A DNA stretch of 64,000 nucleotides, from assembly GCA_963803295.1 (NCBI GenBank), contig CAWDMC010000028.1, forward strand, positions 124,001 to 188,000, written 5' to 3'. This DNA comes from CAWDMC01 sp963803295 (GTDB taxonomy: Bacteria; Acidobacteriota; Terriglobia; UBA7540). Position numbers and translations under genes: made by a program. Under the pieces are notes generated by a model. The model was not told the origin of the DNA. It was given only the letters and a program-made list of their open reading frames with translations, and ran no database searches. Shown piece by piece: positions 9,862 through 19,256 of this stretch (the stretch's first letter is position 1; every line of letters begins with the position of its first letter).

Positions 9862-10905
9862 ATGAGCTACCATACGCAGCCATTAGTGAGCATTGTCACG
9901 CCGATGTACAATGAGCAAGAGCACCTTTCCGAATGCATCGAAAGCGTCCTCCGGCAGACCTATCAGAATTGGGAGTACATCATCTTCGATAACTGTAGCA
10001 CCGATGGTTCCTGCGAGATCGCTCGCCGTTATGCCCGCGAAGACCCTCGCATCCGATTGTGCGAGAATAAGGAGTTTTTGAGGGCAGTCCCAAACCACAA
10101 TGCCGCGTTACGCCAGATTTCCCCCGCGAGCAAGTACTGCAAAATAGTATTCGGCGATGATTGGCTATTTCCAGAGTGCGTGGAGCGGATGGTCGCCCTG
10201 GCCGAAGCGCATCCTTCTGTGGGGCTGGTCGGCGCCTACGGCCTGGAAGGCGAGCAAGTGGTCTGGGTGGGGCTACCGTATCCCAGCACCGTCGTTCCGG
10301 GCTTCGAGATATGCCGGCGGCTATTTCTCGACGACTTCTACGTGTTCGGGACGGGAACCTCCTTGCTTTATCGCGCGGATCTTGTTCGAAATCGCGACCC
10401 CTTTTACAACGAAGACGATTTCCATGCGGACATGGAGGTATGCATCGAACTTCTCAAGAGTTGCGACTTTGGCTTTGTCCATCAGGTTCTGTCTTTCACA
10501 AGAGTGCGGCAGCATTCGCTCATGACGATGGCCAGGAACATGAACACCAAGGCAGCAAGCGAACTCCAGCATCTGGTGACCCATGGTCCGCACTTTTTGA
10601 CCGAAAAGGAATTGCATAGCTGTCTGCGCCGGAGCCTTGACGAGTACTATAGGTATCTCGCCGGGAGTTTCCTGCGCCGCCGTCCCACCACCTTCTGGGA
10701 CCATCATAGAAAAGCCCTCGCCGAGGCTGGCGTGGGCCTTCGCCGCGCCCGCCTGGCCAGAGCGGTGGTCGCACGGCTGTGCAGTGCCGCCCTAAATCCC
10801 AAAGACACTATTCAGACGCTTCTTAGGGCTAGGGCGGATGAGGAGAAGGTGTTTATCAGAGAAGTTGTGCACCCACCCCAAGGAGAAAGTACGCTACCCA
10901 TTTAG
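9862..10905 (+). CDS. Glycosyltransferase family 2
   Basis: This is a 347-residue GT-A enzyme beginning PLVSIVTPMYNEQEHLSECIE, with IIFDNCSTDGS and the metal-binding segment IVFGDDWLFPECVERM. The middle GTGTSLLYRADLV...FYNEDDFHADMEVCIEL is typical of GT2 family members, where the acidic DFHAD region forms part of the acceptor site. The ATG at 9862 is preceded by GGGAGAACC. It is followed at 37 bases by the pyruvyl transferase gene. It probably adds one sugar of the repeat unit; the donor is unknown. Confidence 0.9.
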   Translation: MSYHTQPLVSIVTPMYNEQEHLSECIESVLRQTYQNWEYIIFDNCSTDGSCEIARRYAREDPRIRLCENKEFLRAVPNHNAALRQISPASKYCKIVFGDDWLFPECVERMVALAEAHPSVGLVGAYGLEGEQVVWVGLPYPSTVVPGFEICRRLFLDDFYVFGTGTSLLYRADLVRNRDPFYNEDDFHADMEVCIELLKSCDFGFVHQVLSFTRVRQHSLMTMARNMNTKAASELQHLVTHGPHFLTEKELHSCLRRSLDEYYRYLAGSFLRRRPTTFWDHHRKALAEAGVGLRRARLARAVVARLCSAALNPKDTIQTLLRARADEEKVFIREVVHPPQGESTLPI

Positions 10906-10942
10906 CACCAGCTCTGAGTTGTCTTAGATAAACCGACGTTGC

Positions 10943-12178
10943 ATGAATCACGACAAAACATCCCGACATAGGATTTGCATCTTCGGAAACTTCGGAGACA
11001 TTAATCTCGGCAACGACAGTAGCCTCAAGGCCATGCTTTGCTATGTCTCCCGCCGCTTCCCGAATGCAGCGGTTACATGCGTCTGCACAGACCCAGTGGC
11101 TATCAAACAACGGTATAACATCGATGCTGTTTCTATGGACGGCCTTGTAGTTAAGGATTCCTGGTTTCGCTCTCATCGGTTGGCGAAAGCAGTTCGCAAG
11201 GTAATCATCGGCGTGCCGACCGAGTTATACAGGTGGCTTGAAGCATTCAGGGCTCTCAAGGGGATCGACGTCTTTGTCGTGCCCGGAACAGGGCTGTTGA
11301 ACGATGCGTATGGCCTGCTGAACTGGGGGCCGTATACCATGTTCAAATGGTCGCTCCTGGCGAAACTTCGGCGCTGCACTTTGCTGTTCGTGAGTGTTGG
11401 AGCCGGTCCGATATACACCTCTCTCGGCAGATGGCTGATTAAATCAGCCCTTGCCTTGGCGGATTTCCGGTCGTATCGAGATCAGGCTACCAAAGACTAC
11501 CTTAGCACGGTCGGAATTCCCGCAGCAAATGACGCGGTGTACCCCGACTTAGCATTCAGTCTAGCTGGCGGGGCGAAACCAAGAAACGAGGTGGCAGCAC
11601 ACCAAAGACCAATCGTCGGCCTCGGCGTGATGTTGGATGCCGGCCCATACGGCCCTGCTGGTTCGGACAATACGACGTACCGACGTTCCTTGGACATTTT
11701 TGCAATGCTCGGTAAATGGTTGCTTGCTCGTGAATACAATATCCGTTTACTGATCGGCGGAGTCTGCGACCGGCCGGTAAGGCAAGAGTTGAAATGCTTG
11801 CTGGAAAAGAACTTACCGATGCACGATGGTGATCGTATTATCGAGGCGCCGGACGTGTCGGTCGATGAGTTCTTGTCAGAACTCGCGGAAACCGAGTTCG
11901 TAGTGGCAACTAGATTTCATAATGTACTTCTAGCACTATTGTGCAACAAGCCGGTCATCGCCATCTCATTTCATCCTAAGTGTACTTCCCTTATGAGCGC
12001 GATGGGGTTGTCGGAATATTGTCTCGATATTAATCACCTCGATGCTAATGAGCTGATCGAGAAGGTGCAGGCTCTCGAGAGGAACGCTGGAGAGTTAAAG
12101 TATTTGATCAGAGCGCGCGTGGGACAGTTTCGCGAGGCCTTGGAAGAGCAATACGAGTTGATGTTCAACCGACTATGA
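10943..12178 (+). CDS. Polysaccharide pyruvyl transferase family protein
   Basis: This 411-residue protein is of the CsaB/WcaK superfamily, which adds ketal-linked pyruvate from PEP to glycan sugars. The N-terminal CIFGNFGDINLGNDSSLKAM is the family's first conserved block. The C-terminal ATRFHNVLLALLCNKPVIAIS, followed by a lysine and LMSAMGL, matches the family R-x-H ... K signature. It is therefore likely that the exported glycan carries pyruvate groups, giving negative charge. A different transfer reaction within the superfamily cannot be excluded. Confidence 0.85.
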   Translation: MNHDKTSRHRICIFGNFGDINLGNDSSLKAMLCYVSRRFPNAAVTCVCTDPVAIKQRYNIDAVSMDGLVVKDSWFRSHRLAKAVRKVIIGVPTELYRWLEAFRALKGIDVFVVPGTGLLNDAYGLLNWGPYTMFKWSLLAKLRRCTLLFVSVGAGPIYTSLGRWLIKSALALADFRSYRDQATKDYLSTVGIPAANDAVYPDLAFSLAGGAKPRNEVAAHQRPIVGLGVMLDAGPYGPAGSDNTTYRRSLDIFAMLGKWLLAREYNIRLLIGGVCDRPVRQELKCLLEKNLPMHDGDRIIEAPDVSVDEFLSELAETEFVVATRFHNVLLALLCNKPVIAISFHPKCTSLMSAMGLSEYCLDINHLDANELIEKVQALERNAGELKYLIRARVGQFREALEEQYELMFNRL

Positions 12179-12200
12179 CCGACCGCTGGGGGATAGGCAA

Positions 12201-13481
12201 CTGATACTAGTCGACAAAGCGCTGGCGGAAAGACAGCGGAACGAAAATCCTGTTCGAGTGGCTATAATTGGAGCAGGATTTAGCGGACGACATATCGCCT
12301 ACCAGATTATCAAGTCCTTTCCAGGGCTGCGACTGGTGGCGATCGCCAATCGCACCATGGGGGCGGCGCGCGAGGCGTATTCTGCTGCCGGCATTACCGA
12401 AGTTCGCACTGTAGAGACTCGGGGTGCACTCGAGCAGGCAATACGCGATAAGCACGCTGCGATTACCGACGACGCCAGCCTCGTCTGTGAGGCCGAAGGT
12501 ATCGAGGCGATTGTCGAGGCCACCGGAACGATCGAGTTTGGTTGTGCTGTAGTGCTGCGCGCGATCAAGCATGGCAAACATATCATTCTGATGAATGTGG
12601 AACTGGATGCGACTCTCGGACCCATATTGAAGTCATACGCCGATCGCGCCGGTCTCGTATACACGAACACTGACGGTGATGAGCCGGGGGTGGCGATGAA
12701 TCTGATTCGATTCATCACTTCCATCGGCCTGAAACCCGTCGTGGCAGGCAATCTGAAGGGGCTCTACGATCCTTATCGAACACCCGACACCCAGCAGCGC
12801 TTTGCTGAAGCCCACCACCAGAAGGCGACGGCAGCGACTTCGTTTGCAGACGGGACGAAGCTATCCATGGAGCTAACGGTATTGGCCAACGCTACTGGTT
12901 TCCGAGTGGCCAAACGGGGAATGTACGGTCCTTCATTAAGGCATGTGAACGATAGCAGCAAGTTCTTTGTCGACAAGCTCCTGGATGCCGGAATGGTGGA
13001 TTTCCTGGTGGGGGCAGCGCCGTCAAATGGCGCTTTTGTCCTTGGCTATTCAGACGACCCCGTCAAGGCGGCCTATCTCAAGTACTTGAAGATGGGCGAT
13101 GGACCGTTGTACACCTTCTACACGCCGTTTCACCTGCCCCAGCTTGAGGTCCCCTTGACTGTGGCACGAGCGGTCCTTTTCGGAGATGCGACGGTGGCTC
13201 CGTTCGGACCTCCGGCGTGCGATGCTCTCGCTGTCGCCAAACGAGACTTGAAGGCAGGGGAGATCCTGGATGGCATTGGTGGGTTCACCTGCTATGCGCT
13301 CATAGAAAACTACGACCGAAGCCGACAGGAGCGGGGCTTACCGATGGCGCTGTCGAACGGATGCCGGCTGCTGAGAGACATTCCCAAAGATCAGGTTCTC
13401 ACCTATGCCGACGTTGCGCTTCCCGAGGGTCGGCTCTGCGACAAGTTACGGGACCAGCAGGATGAGCAGTTTCCACTTTGA
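12201..13481 (+). CDS. NAD(P)-dependent oxidoreductase with C-terminal SAF domain (probable CTG start)
   Basis: This protein has an N-terminal Rossmann domain (VRVAIIGAGFSGRHIAYQI) resembling homoserine-dehydrogenase-like reductases. Its C-terminal SAF domain (about the last 90 residues) contains LAVAKRDLKAGEILDGIGG. Such proteins recur in LPS/EPS sugar-modification clusters beside C-methyltransferases; the exact substrate is not known to me. The first conventional start is GTG 12258, which would begin in the middle of beta strand 1. The frame is open upstream and encodes ILVDKALAERQRNENPVRV, which matches the N-terminus I recall for this family. The only plausible initiator is CTG at 12201, preceded by a GGGGGAT ribosome site at 12188-12194. 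From CTG the length is 426 residues. Confidence 0.82.
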   Translation: MILVDKALAERQRNENPVRVAIIGAGFSGRHIAYQIIKSFPGLRLVAIANRTMGAAREAYSAAGITEVRTVETRGALEQAIRDKHAAITDDASLVCEAEGIEAIVEATGTIEFGCAVVLRAIKHGKHIILMNVELDATLGPILKSYADRAGLVYTNTDGDEPGVAMNLIRFITSIGLKPVVAGNLKGLYDPYRTPDTQQRFAEAHHQKATAATSFADGTKLSMELTVLANATGFRVAKRGMYGPSLRHVNDSSKFFVDKLLDAGMVDFLVGAAPSNGAFVLGYSDDPVKAAYLKYLKMGDGPLYTFYTPFHLPQLEVPLTVARAVLFGDATVAPFGPPACDALAVAKRDLKAGEILDGIGGFTCYALIENYDRSRQERGLPMALSNGCRLLRDIPKDQVLTYADVALPEGRLCDKLRDQQDEQFPL

Positions 13482-13576
13482 CGCGCGAGAATGATTGGTG
13501 GCGGTGACTCCGCTTCCCAGGTAGTTGATCAGTTGCTAAATCTATTGGCCCGACTACGGGCTCAGGGGTTATCTAG

Positions 13577-14650
13577 ATGAGAATACTATTGACTGGCCAT
13601 AAAGGCTATATCGGCGCCGTGGCAGGGCCTATCCTGCGTTCAGCCGGCCATGAGGTGATTGGGCTTGATAGTGATTTGTTTGCGGGTTGTGATTTCGGCG
13701 CGGTGGCCTCGGAGACTCCCGAGGTGTGCAAGGATATCCGTGACCTGACCAAATCAGACCTCGAGGGCTTCGACGCGGTGGTGCATCTGGCGGCGTTGTC
13801 GAATGATCCTTTGGGCAACCTGGATCGCGGCCTGACGTATGACATTAACCACCGCGCTTCGGTTCGTCTCGCCGAACTGGCCAAAGCGGCTGGGGTGCGG
13901 CGCTTTGTTTTTTCCTCCTCATGCAGCACATACGGGGCAGCAGGCGACGCCTTTCACGACGAGACGGCGCCAGTGAACCCGGTGACCCCTTATGGCGAGT
14001 CCAAAGTCTTGACAGAACGCGACGTTTCCAGGCTGGCAGACGACCATTTCAGTCCGACTTACCTGAGGAATGCCACGGCATACGGTGCGTCTCCCCGGTT
14101 AAGGTTGGATATTGTCCTGAATGACCTGGTGGCATGGGCGTACACCGCCGGGCGGGTCTATATCAAAAGTGATGGTACGCCCTGGCGACCCATCGTGCAC
14201 ATCCGGGACATTACCGCGGCGGTACTGGCCGTGCTCGAAGCGCCGCAGGACGCCATCCACAATGAGATTTTCAATGTGGGCCGGACGGAGGAAAACTACC
14301 GCATCCGTGACCTAGCCGCGATCGTCGCCGACACAGTTCCCGGATGCCGTGTGGAATACGCCCCCGACGGTGGGCCGGACAAACGTTGTTACCGCGTCAA
14401 CTGCGACAAGATCGGACAGCGGCTCCCGGGATTCCGCGTGCAGTGGTCTGCCCGCCAAGGCGCCCAGGAGCTTTATGACGCCTATCGAGCCGTCGGGCTC
14501 ACTTTCGAAGATCTGGAGCGCGGGCGCTACACTCGTATCAGTCAGATCCAGCGCCTACTGGAAACGGGGCAGTTGGATGCTTCCTTACGCTTCAGCCCGC
14601 GGCCTGCTGAAATCGCAGCCGGGAGGCGATTATTCGCATCTCGCCCCTGA
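13577..14650 (+). CDS. NAD-dependent nucleotide-sugar epimerase/dehydratase (extended SDR)
   Basis: This 357-residue extended SDR has the nucleotide-binding start [18 protein letters not shown] (GxxGxxG), [14 protein letters not shown], the catalytic serine region [10 protein letters not shown] and the YxxxK pair in [12 protein letters not shown]. The [14 protein letters not shown] segment then follows. It is a member of the epimerase group found in C-methylated sugar clusters. It could epimerise or reduce a 4-keto sugar produced by RfbB or by a CDP-linked pathway; the reaction cannot be fixed. The ATG follows GGGGTTATCTAG. Confidence 0.88.
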   Translation: MRILLTGHKGYIGAVAGPILRSAGHEVIGLDSDLFAGCDFGAVASETPEVCKDIRDLTKSDLEGFDAVVHLAALSNDPLGNLDRGLTYDINHRASVRLAELAKAAGVRRFVFSSSCSTYGAAGDAFHDETAPVNPVTPYGESKVLTERDVSRLADDHFSPTYLRNATAYGASPRLRLDIVLNDLVAWAYTAGRVYIKSDGTPWRPIVHIRDITAAVLAVLEAPQDAIHNEIFNVGRTEENYRIRDLAAIVADTVPGCRVEYAPDGGPDKRCYRVNCDKIGQRLPGFRVQWSARQGAQELYDAYRAVGLTFEDLERGRYTRISQIQRLLETGQLDASLRFSPRPAEIAAGRRLFASRP

Positions 14651-14823
14651 CGGCGCGGCGCTTTAGCGACGGCATTTGCCAGCTTTAGCCCGGCCGGTGC
14701 CGAGCTGAAGGCCAGCGCTATAGCGTTTCTCGGTCTCATCCTAGGTTAGAAGAGACTGCAACCTTACCGAAAGCGCCCGCAGCCGATTGCGAAGAGGTCT
14801 AACCAACTTGCGAGCCTCAGCCC

Positions 14824-16341
14824 ATGGGTTACGACGGCTATCGCCCGGCAGTCAAAATTGCGTTGAGAATTCCAGTACTTATGCTGGTTCTCGCCCAAAT
14901 CGCAATTCCCGTGGAGCTGCAGCCATGGGGCCACGCAACACTCAGTCTCAGTATCCAGGCGTCCGACGTCGTGGCAAACATTGCGGGGTTTGTGCCTGTG
15001 GGTATTGTGCTCGGAGAACTAGGTATGCTACGGGGGGGCACCGCGGCAGCCTTGATCTCGACGTTGGCCGAGGCCGGCCAGTTCGTGATGGTACACCGCG
15101 ACCCCTCACCTATCGACGTCGCTGCCAACATTATCGGAGCGATTCTGGGGATACTTGTCAGCAGGCGCTGGAGGATTCGTTCACCCGAGTTGAGGATCAA
15201 CAGATGGAAGGCGGTTGTTTCGGCCACGCTTGGGTTCGTCCTCATTCTTGGAGTATGGGCTTCGTCGGGCGACGCCCTCAATCCCCGGGGAGTGACGTCC
15301 CCGGGAACCCTCGAAGCCTATTGGAAGCTCGACGAAAGCCGAGGCCGTGTTGCCCTGGATTCTTCCGCGCACGGCCTGCACGGCAAGTTCCCTAGGGAAC
15401 CGAAGCGTGTTGCCGGCATACTGGGCGGTGCTGTCAAGTTCGATGGTACGAGGGACTACATCGACTTCGGCCATTCCTCCTCGTTTCGGCTCGCCGGCAG
15501 CATGACCATCAGCGCGTGGATCAATTCCAGCTCCTTCCCTGTCGACGATGCCGCGGTTGTGTCACAGTTCCACTTGCGCGGGCCTGCCCGCAGCGGCTAC
15601 GGTTATCAATTGGATACAACGGTTGACAGAGGGCCACGCACGATCGGTTTCAAACTCACCAATGCGTGCGGAGACCTCATGGCACGCTACGGAGCAACTC
15701 CTCTGGTCCTAGGTAGATGGTACCACGTGGCCGGGGTGTATGATGCCGAAGCCCGAACGCTGGATGTGTACTTGAACGGGAAACTGGACAACGGCTCCTT
15801 GCTTGGCACGGTGACCAGCAAGCAGCACAGTTCCCGTTCACCCGTCAACGTGGGCCGTCGGAGCGATTTCGAAGGCTTCGGGTTCGCCGGCTCTATTGAC
15901 GACGTGCGTATCTACTCGTTCGCGCTCACAAATGCCGAGGTCGCAGCAGACATGCGCGGAAGAGTCGTCGATGGGCGGGCGACACAGCGTGCTGCCGGCC
16001 GGCAGGTCAACAGCAGCCGACATGTGGAGCAACGGAGAGAAATTGACCCTCCGTGCGCCGTGTTGTCCGATCCCGAGGACGCGAAGATCCCAGGTGTGGC
16101 AGCGGTATTCGGTGCGCTTGTGGCAGTCGCCTTCGTCGGCCTCTGGCCATCCGCCGGCCTGCTGGCCTGTCTTGGCGCCAGTTTTGCCGCTGGATTGCTT
16201 CTTGTCCCCGCTACATCGTCCACTCTACCCTCGTTTAGCCTGTGGATGCTGCCACTCGTCAGCCTGGCCGGAGGTGCGTCGGTAGGTGCTTCTTTACGTC
16301 GCCAGAATGATCCATCATTGACGGAGCCCAGCAGCGTCTAG
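14824..16341 (+). CDS. VanZ-LamG fusion membrane protein
   Basis: This is a 505-residue protein with VanZ-like membrane segments first. About residues 10-125 include NIAGFVPVGIVLGELG and the acidic STLAEAGQFV...SPIDVAANIIGAILG block. One more span near 137-153 follows. Next comes a LamG / concanavalin-A-like lectin domain (about 165-365, AYWKLDESRGRVALDSSAHGLHGKF ... NVGRRSDFEGFGFAGSIDDVRIYSFALTNAEV). Two hydrophobic segments end the protein. The LamG part would sit outside the membrane and could bind the exported glycan. The function of VanZ domains in EPS loci is not established. A second protein with the two domains in the opposite order lies at 26240-27385. Confidence 0.8.
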   Translation: MGYDGYRPAVKIALRIPVLMLVLAQIAIPVELQPWGHATLSLSIQASDVVANIAGFVPVGIVLGELGMLRGGTAAALISTLAEAGQFVMVHRDPSPIDVAANIIGAILGILVSRRWRIRSPELRINRWKAVVSATLGFVLILGVWASSGDALNPRGVTSPGTLEAYWKLDESRGRVALDSSAHGLHGKFPREPKRVAGILGGAVKFDGTRDYIDFGHSSSFRLAGSMTISAWINSSSFPVDDAAVVSQFHLRGPARSGYGYQLDTTVDRGPRTIGFKLTNACGDLMARYGATPLVLGRWYHVAGVYDAEARTLDVYLNGKLDNGSLLGTVTSKQHSSRSPVNVGRRSDFEGFGFAGSIDDVRIYSFALTNAEVAADMRGRVVDGRATQRAAGRQVNSSRHVEQRREIDPPCAVLSDPEDAKIPGVAAVFGALVAVAFVGLWPSAGLLACLGASFAAGLLLVPATSSTLPSFSLWMLPLVSLAGGASVGASLRRQNDPSLTEPSSV

Positions 16342-16427
16342 TGTAGGCCGTAGAGTCCGTGAGGCCGTGAGGGTGCTTGGCACGATGGTCGTGCCCACGT
16401 TCTATCGATTCCTGAGGAGTGAACTGT

Positions 16428-17780
16428 ATGCCTTACTTGTATACGCAACCAACCTTGCCCTCATTTACATGCACCGGCCTAACAGGGTACACATTCGGCC
16501 CCTTGAATGACCCGAATGTGGAGATCTACTACATTGACGTCAGCCAGGGCCACGACACTTTCCAAATAAGCCACAAGATTACGCGCATCTATTACGTTCT
16601 TTCGGGAAGTGGCTATTTCACTATCGGGAATCGTCAGTACGATGTGGGTCCGGGCATACTTGTGGAGGTCCCTCCGAGAGTCGAATACTCTTATTCCGGA
16701 ACCATGAAGCTTGTAGCTTTTACAAAACCTCGCTGGTTTCGCGGCAATGACACCGCGACAAAATGGAACCCGGACGTGGTTCCTCGAAGCGCGATTCCTG
16801 CCACGGGAAACGGCGGTCCTCCGCTAACGCGACTGCTGAGATTGCGGCTCTTCGGCAAATCGCCGCTCAGTGCCTTTTTGCGTCTTAATCAGCGAGTCTG
16901 GAACCGTCTCCCCTCGTCCTTCTCTGCTCTCAGTCCAATCCGCGCATACGGTACCTTCCTGCACAGGTTAGCTCGGATGAAAGATGATCGCGCGCAAGCT
17001 TTGAACACCTACTTCCTTCGCAATCGGCCTGCCCTGGAATTGATCCGACGTCTGGTGGATCGGAAGAGCCAGGGGGACACCGTAAGGGTGACCGTGTTGG
17101 GCTGCAGCGCGGGTGCTGAGGCGTATTCGGTGGCATGGAGAATACGGTCGGCGCGGCCTGACTTGAAGGTTATTTTGCATGCAATGGACATCTCTAAGGC
17201 GGCGGTGGAATTTGCGAAATGCGGCGTCTACCCGCTGGAGGCATCGGCACTGACAGGTACGCCGGTCCTTGAGCGCATGACCCCTGCTGAAGTGGAAGAG
17301 TTGTTTCAGCTGGACGGAAGCGTGGTCAGGGTGAAGTCGTGGATCAAAGAAGGGATCAACTGGCACGTGGGAGATGTGAGGGAACTGGGGGATCTTAATG
17401 CTTTGGGGCCTCAAGATATCGTCGTGGCAAGCAATTTTCTTTGTCATATGCATGACTCGGAGGCGGAGACATGTTTGCGTAACATTGCTCGGATGGTAGC
17501 TGCGCCAGGCTATCTTTTCGTATCAGGCATTGATCTGGATGTCCGAACAAAAGTCGCGCATGATTTGGGTTGGAAGCCAGTCGAGGAATTACTCGAAGAG
17601 ATTCACGAGGGAGACCCTTGTATGAGCACTTTTTGGCCGTGTAATTATGCCGGCTTGGAACCCTTGAACAAGAGAAGGCAGGACTGGAAAATCCGCTATG
17701 CGGCGGTATTCCAACTATCCCCTGTGGCGAATTCACTGGTTGCACAGCAAGAAAACCAGCTTTGTTCGCAGTCAGTGTAA
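16428..17780 (+). CDS. Cupin - CheR-like methyltransferase fusion
   Basis: This 450-residue protein joins two domains. Residues about 30-100 form a cupin barrel (ITRIYYVLSGSGYFTIGNRQYDVGPGILVEVPP). Residues about 185-430 form a SAM-dependent methyltransferase of CheR type. TVLGCSAGAEAYSVAW (224-237) matches the CheR motif GCSxGEEPYS, and HAMDISKAAVEFAKCGVYP and VASNFLCHMHD with APGYLFVSG give the remaining motifs. A perfect GAGGAG ribosome site sits eight bases before the ATG at 16428. No chemotaxis genes are nearby, and the neighbours modify sugars. A sugar or small-molecule carboxyl/O-methyltransferase is therefore more likely than chemoreceptor methylation. The substrate is unknown. Confidence 0.82.
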   Translation: MPYLYTQPTLPSFTCTGLTGYTFGPLNDPNVEIYYIDVSQGHDTFQISHKITRIYYVLSGSGYFTIGNRQYDVGPGILVEVPPRVEYSYSGTMKLVAFTKPRWFRGNDTATKWNPDVVPRSAIPATGNGGPPLTRLLRLRLFGKSPLSAFLRLNQRVWNRLPSSFSALSPIRAYGTFLHRLARMKDDRAQALNTYFLRNRPALELIRRLVDRKSQGDTVRVTVLGCSAGAEAYSVAWRIRSARPDLKVILHAMDISKAAVEFAKCGVYPLEASALTGTPVLERMTPAEVEELFQLDGSVVRVKSWIKEGINWHVGDVRELGDLNALGPQDIVVASNFLCHMHDSEAETCLRNIARMVAAPGYLFVSGIDLDVRTKVAHDLGWKPVEELLEEIHEGDPCMSTFWPCNYAGLEPLNKRRQDWKIRYAAVFQLSPVANSLVAQQENQLCSQSV

Positions 17781-17939
17781 TACACTCAGTTAAGTCACGT
17801 CGGTTTCAGAAGATCTGTCGCCGGCACCCACTCCAAGAACAAGTATTGACTTCCGAACTGGCTTACAGCCACCAAATCTGAGGCACGTCCTTGGCCTTCC
17901 TGGGACTTCGTGACGTGCATCCGAAAGAGGATGAAGATC

Positions 17940-19211
17940 ATGAGCTACAAGACGCTCGCTATCGATATTCAACAAGAAACGGCGACCGCGCCGTGCCGCT
18001 TCTGCGGTGCGAGCCTGCAGAAGACTTTTGTCGATTTGGGCATGTCTCCCCTTTGCGAGACATATCCCTCGGCCACTGACCTCAATCGTGGGGAAATCTA
18101 CTATCCGCTGCATGTCTACGTCTGCCACAAATGCTTCCTCGTACAATTAGAAGAATATGAGAGCCACGAAAACATATTTAGCGACTACGCGTATTTCTCC
18201 TCCTACTCCGATTCCTGGTTGAAACACTGTGAAATGTACTGCGACAGAATGATGAAGCGATTCGGCTTGAGCCAGCATAGCTTTGTCGTTGAGGTGGCGA
18301 GTAATGATGGCTACCTGTTGCAGTATTTTGTTGAGCGAAACGTGCCCGTCTTAGGCATTGAGCCGGCAGCAAACGTAGCCAAGGTGGCGACCGAGAAGGG
18401 CGTCCCGACGCTGGTGCGATTCCTTGGCGCACAACTGGCAGAGGAGCTAGCTGCAGAAGGTCACTGCGCCGACCTCGTTCTTGGCAATAACGTGTTGGCA
18501 CAAGTCCCGGATCTGAACGATTTCGTGGAGGGGTTGAAGGTCTTACTGAAACCCGAAGGGGTCCTTACGCTGGAGTTCCCCCACCTGCTACGGCTGATCG
18601 AACGCAACGAGTTCGACACGATTTACCACGAGCACTTCTCGTATTTTTCGATGCTCACCACGGTGCGTATCCTGGAGGCTCACGGGATGCGGGTGTTCGA
18701 TGTGGAGGAGCTGACAACACACGGCGGCTCTCTGCGCGTGTTCGCCTGCCGGGCAGAGAACCAGACGCACAACCTTGAGCCGAGTGTCCCGAGAGTTATC
18801 ACCGAGGAAGAAAGCGCGGGACTGGCTTCGGCGGAAGGATACGACACGTTCGCGCAGCAGGTTAAGCACACCAAGTTGGCATTGGTGGATTTTCTGCTCA
18901 TGGCCGCGCGGGAAGGCAAATCGGTAGCAGGGTACGGGGCACCTGGCAAGAGCGCGACGTTGCTGCATTACTGTGGCATCGGGAAGGATCTGATCGAGTA
19001 CACCGTGGACCGCAGTCCATATAAACAGGGGCGATTCCTGCCTGGCACGCACATCCCGATTCATCATCCGAGCCGGATTGGCGAGACCAAACCGGACTAC
19101 GTCGTCATCCTGCCCTGGAACCTGAAAGACGAAATCATGCAGCAACTGCAGTTCATCCGAGAGTGGGGCGGCCGCTTTGTGGTGCCGATTCCTGAGGTAA
19201 AGGTCTACTAA
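17940..19211 (+). CDS. Sugar C-methyltransferase (TylC3/NovU type)
   Basis: This 423-residue enzyme has three parts. The first is an N-terminal zinc-binding domain (CRFCGASLQ ... VCHKCFLVQLEEY, four cysteines). The second is the SAM-binding core VVEVASNDGYLLQYF. The third is a C-terminal Methyltransf_14 domain with GYGAPGKSATLLHYCGI and VDRSPYKQGRFLPGTHIPI. Family members C-methylate nucleotide-linked 4-keto-6-deoxy sugars, giving branched sugars. The ATG at 17940 is preceded by AAAGAGGATG at good spacing; a GTG at 17910 is possible. Neighbouring epimerase, SAF oxidoreductase and rfbF support a branched deoxysugar in the glycan. Confidence 0.93.
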   Translation: MSYKTLAIDIQQETATAPCRFCGASLQKTFVDLGMSPLCETYPSATDLNRGEIYYPLHVYVCHKCFLVQLEEYESHENIFSDYAYFSSYSDSWLKHCEMYCDRMMKRFGLSQHSFVVEVASNDGYLLQYFVERNVPVLGIEPAANVAKVATEKGVPTLVRFLGAQLAEELAAEGHCADLVLGNNVLAQVPDLNDFVEGLKVLLKPEGVLTLEFPHLLRLIERNEFDTIYHEHFSYFSMLTTVRILEAHGMRVFDVEELTTHGGSLRVFACRAENQTHNLEPSVPRVITEEESAGLASAEGYDTFAQQVKHTKLALVDFLLMAAREGKSVAGYGAPGKSATLLHYCGIGKDLIEYTVDRSPYKQGRFLPGTHIPIHHPSRIGETKPDYVVILPWNLKDEIMQQLQFIREWGGRFVVPIPEVKVY

Positions 19212-19216
19212 GAAAG

Positions 19217-19233
19217 GCGGGCAGGACGCCCGC
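19217..19233 (+). repeat. Intercistronic palindrome (REP-like)
   Basis: GCGGGC-AGGAC-GCCCGC begins six bases after the methyltransferase stop and ends 23 bases before the rfbF start. It looks like a repetitive extragenic palindrome and may stabilise the upstream message or attenuate the downstream one. There is no T tract, so it is not a terminator. No second identical copy was seen in this window. Confidence 0.4.
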
Positions 19234-19256
19234 ACGACGACAGATGGAGGTGGATT

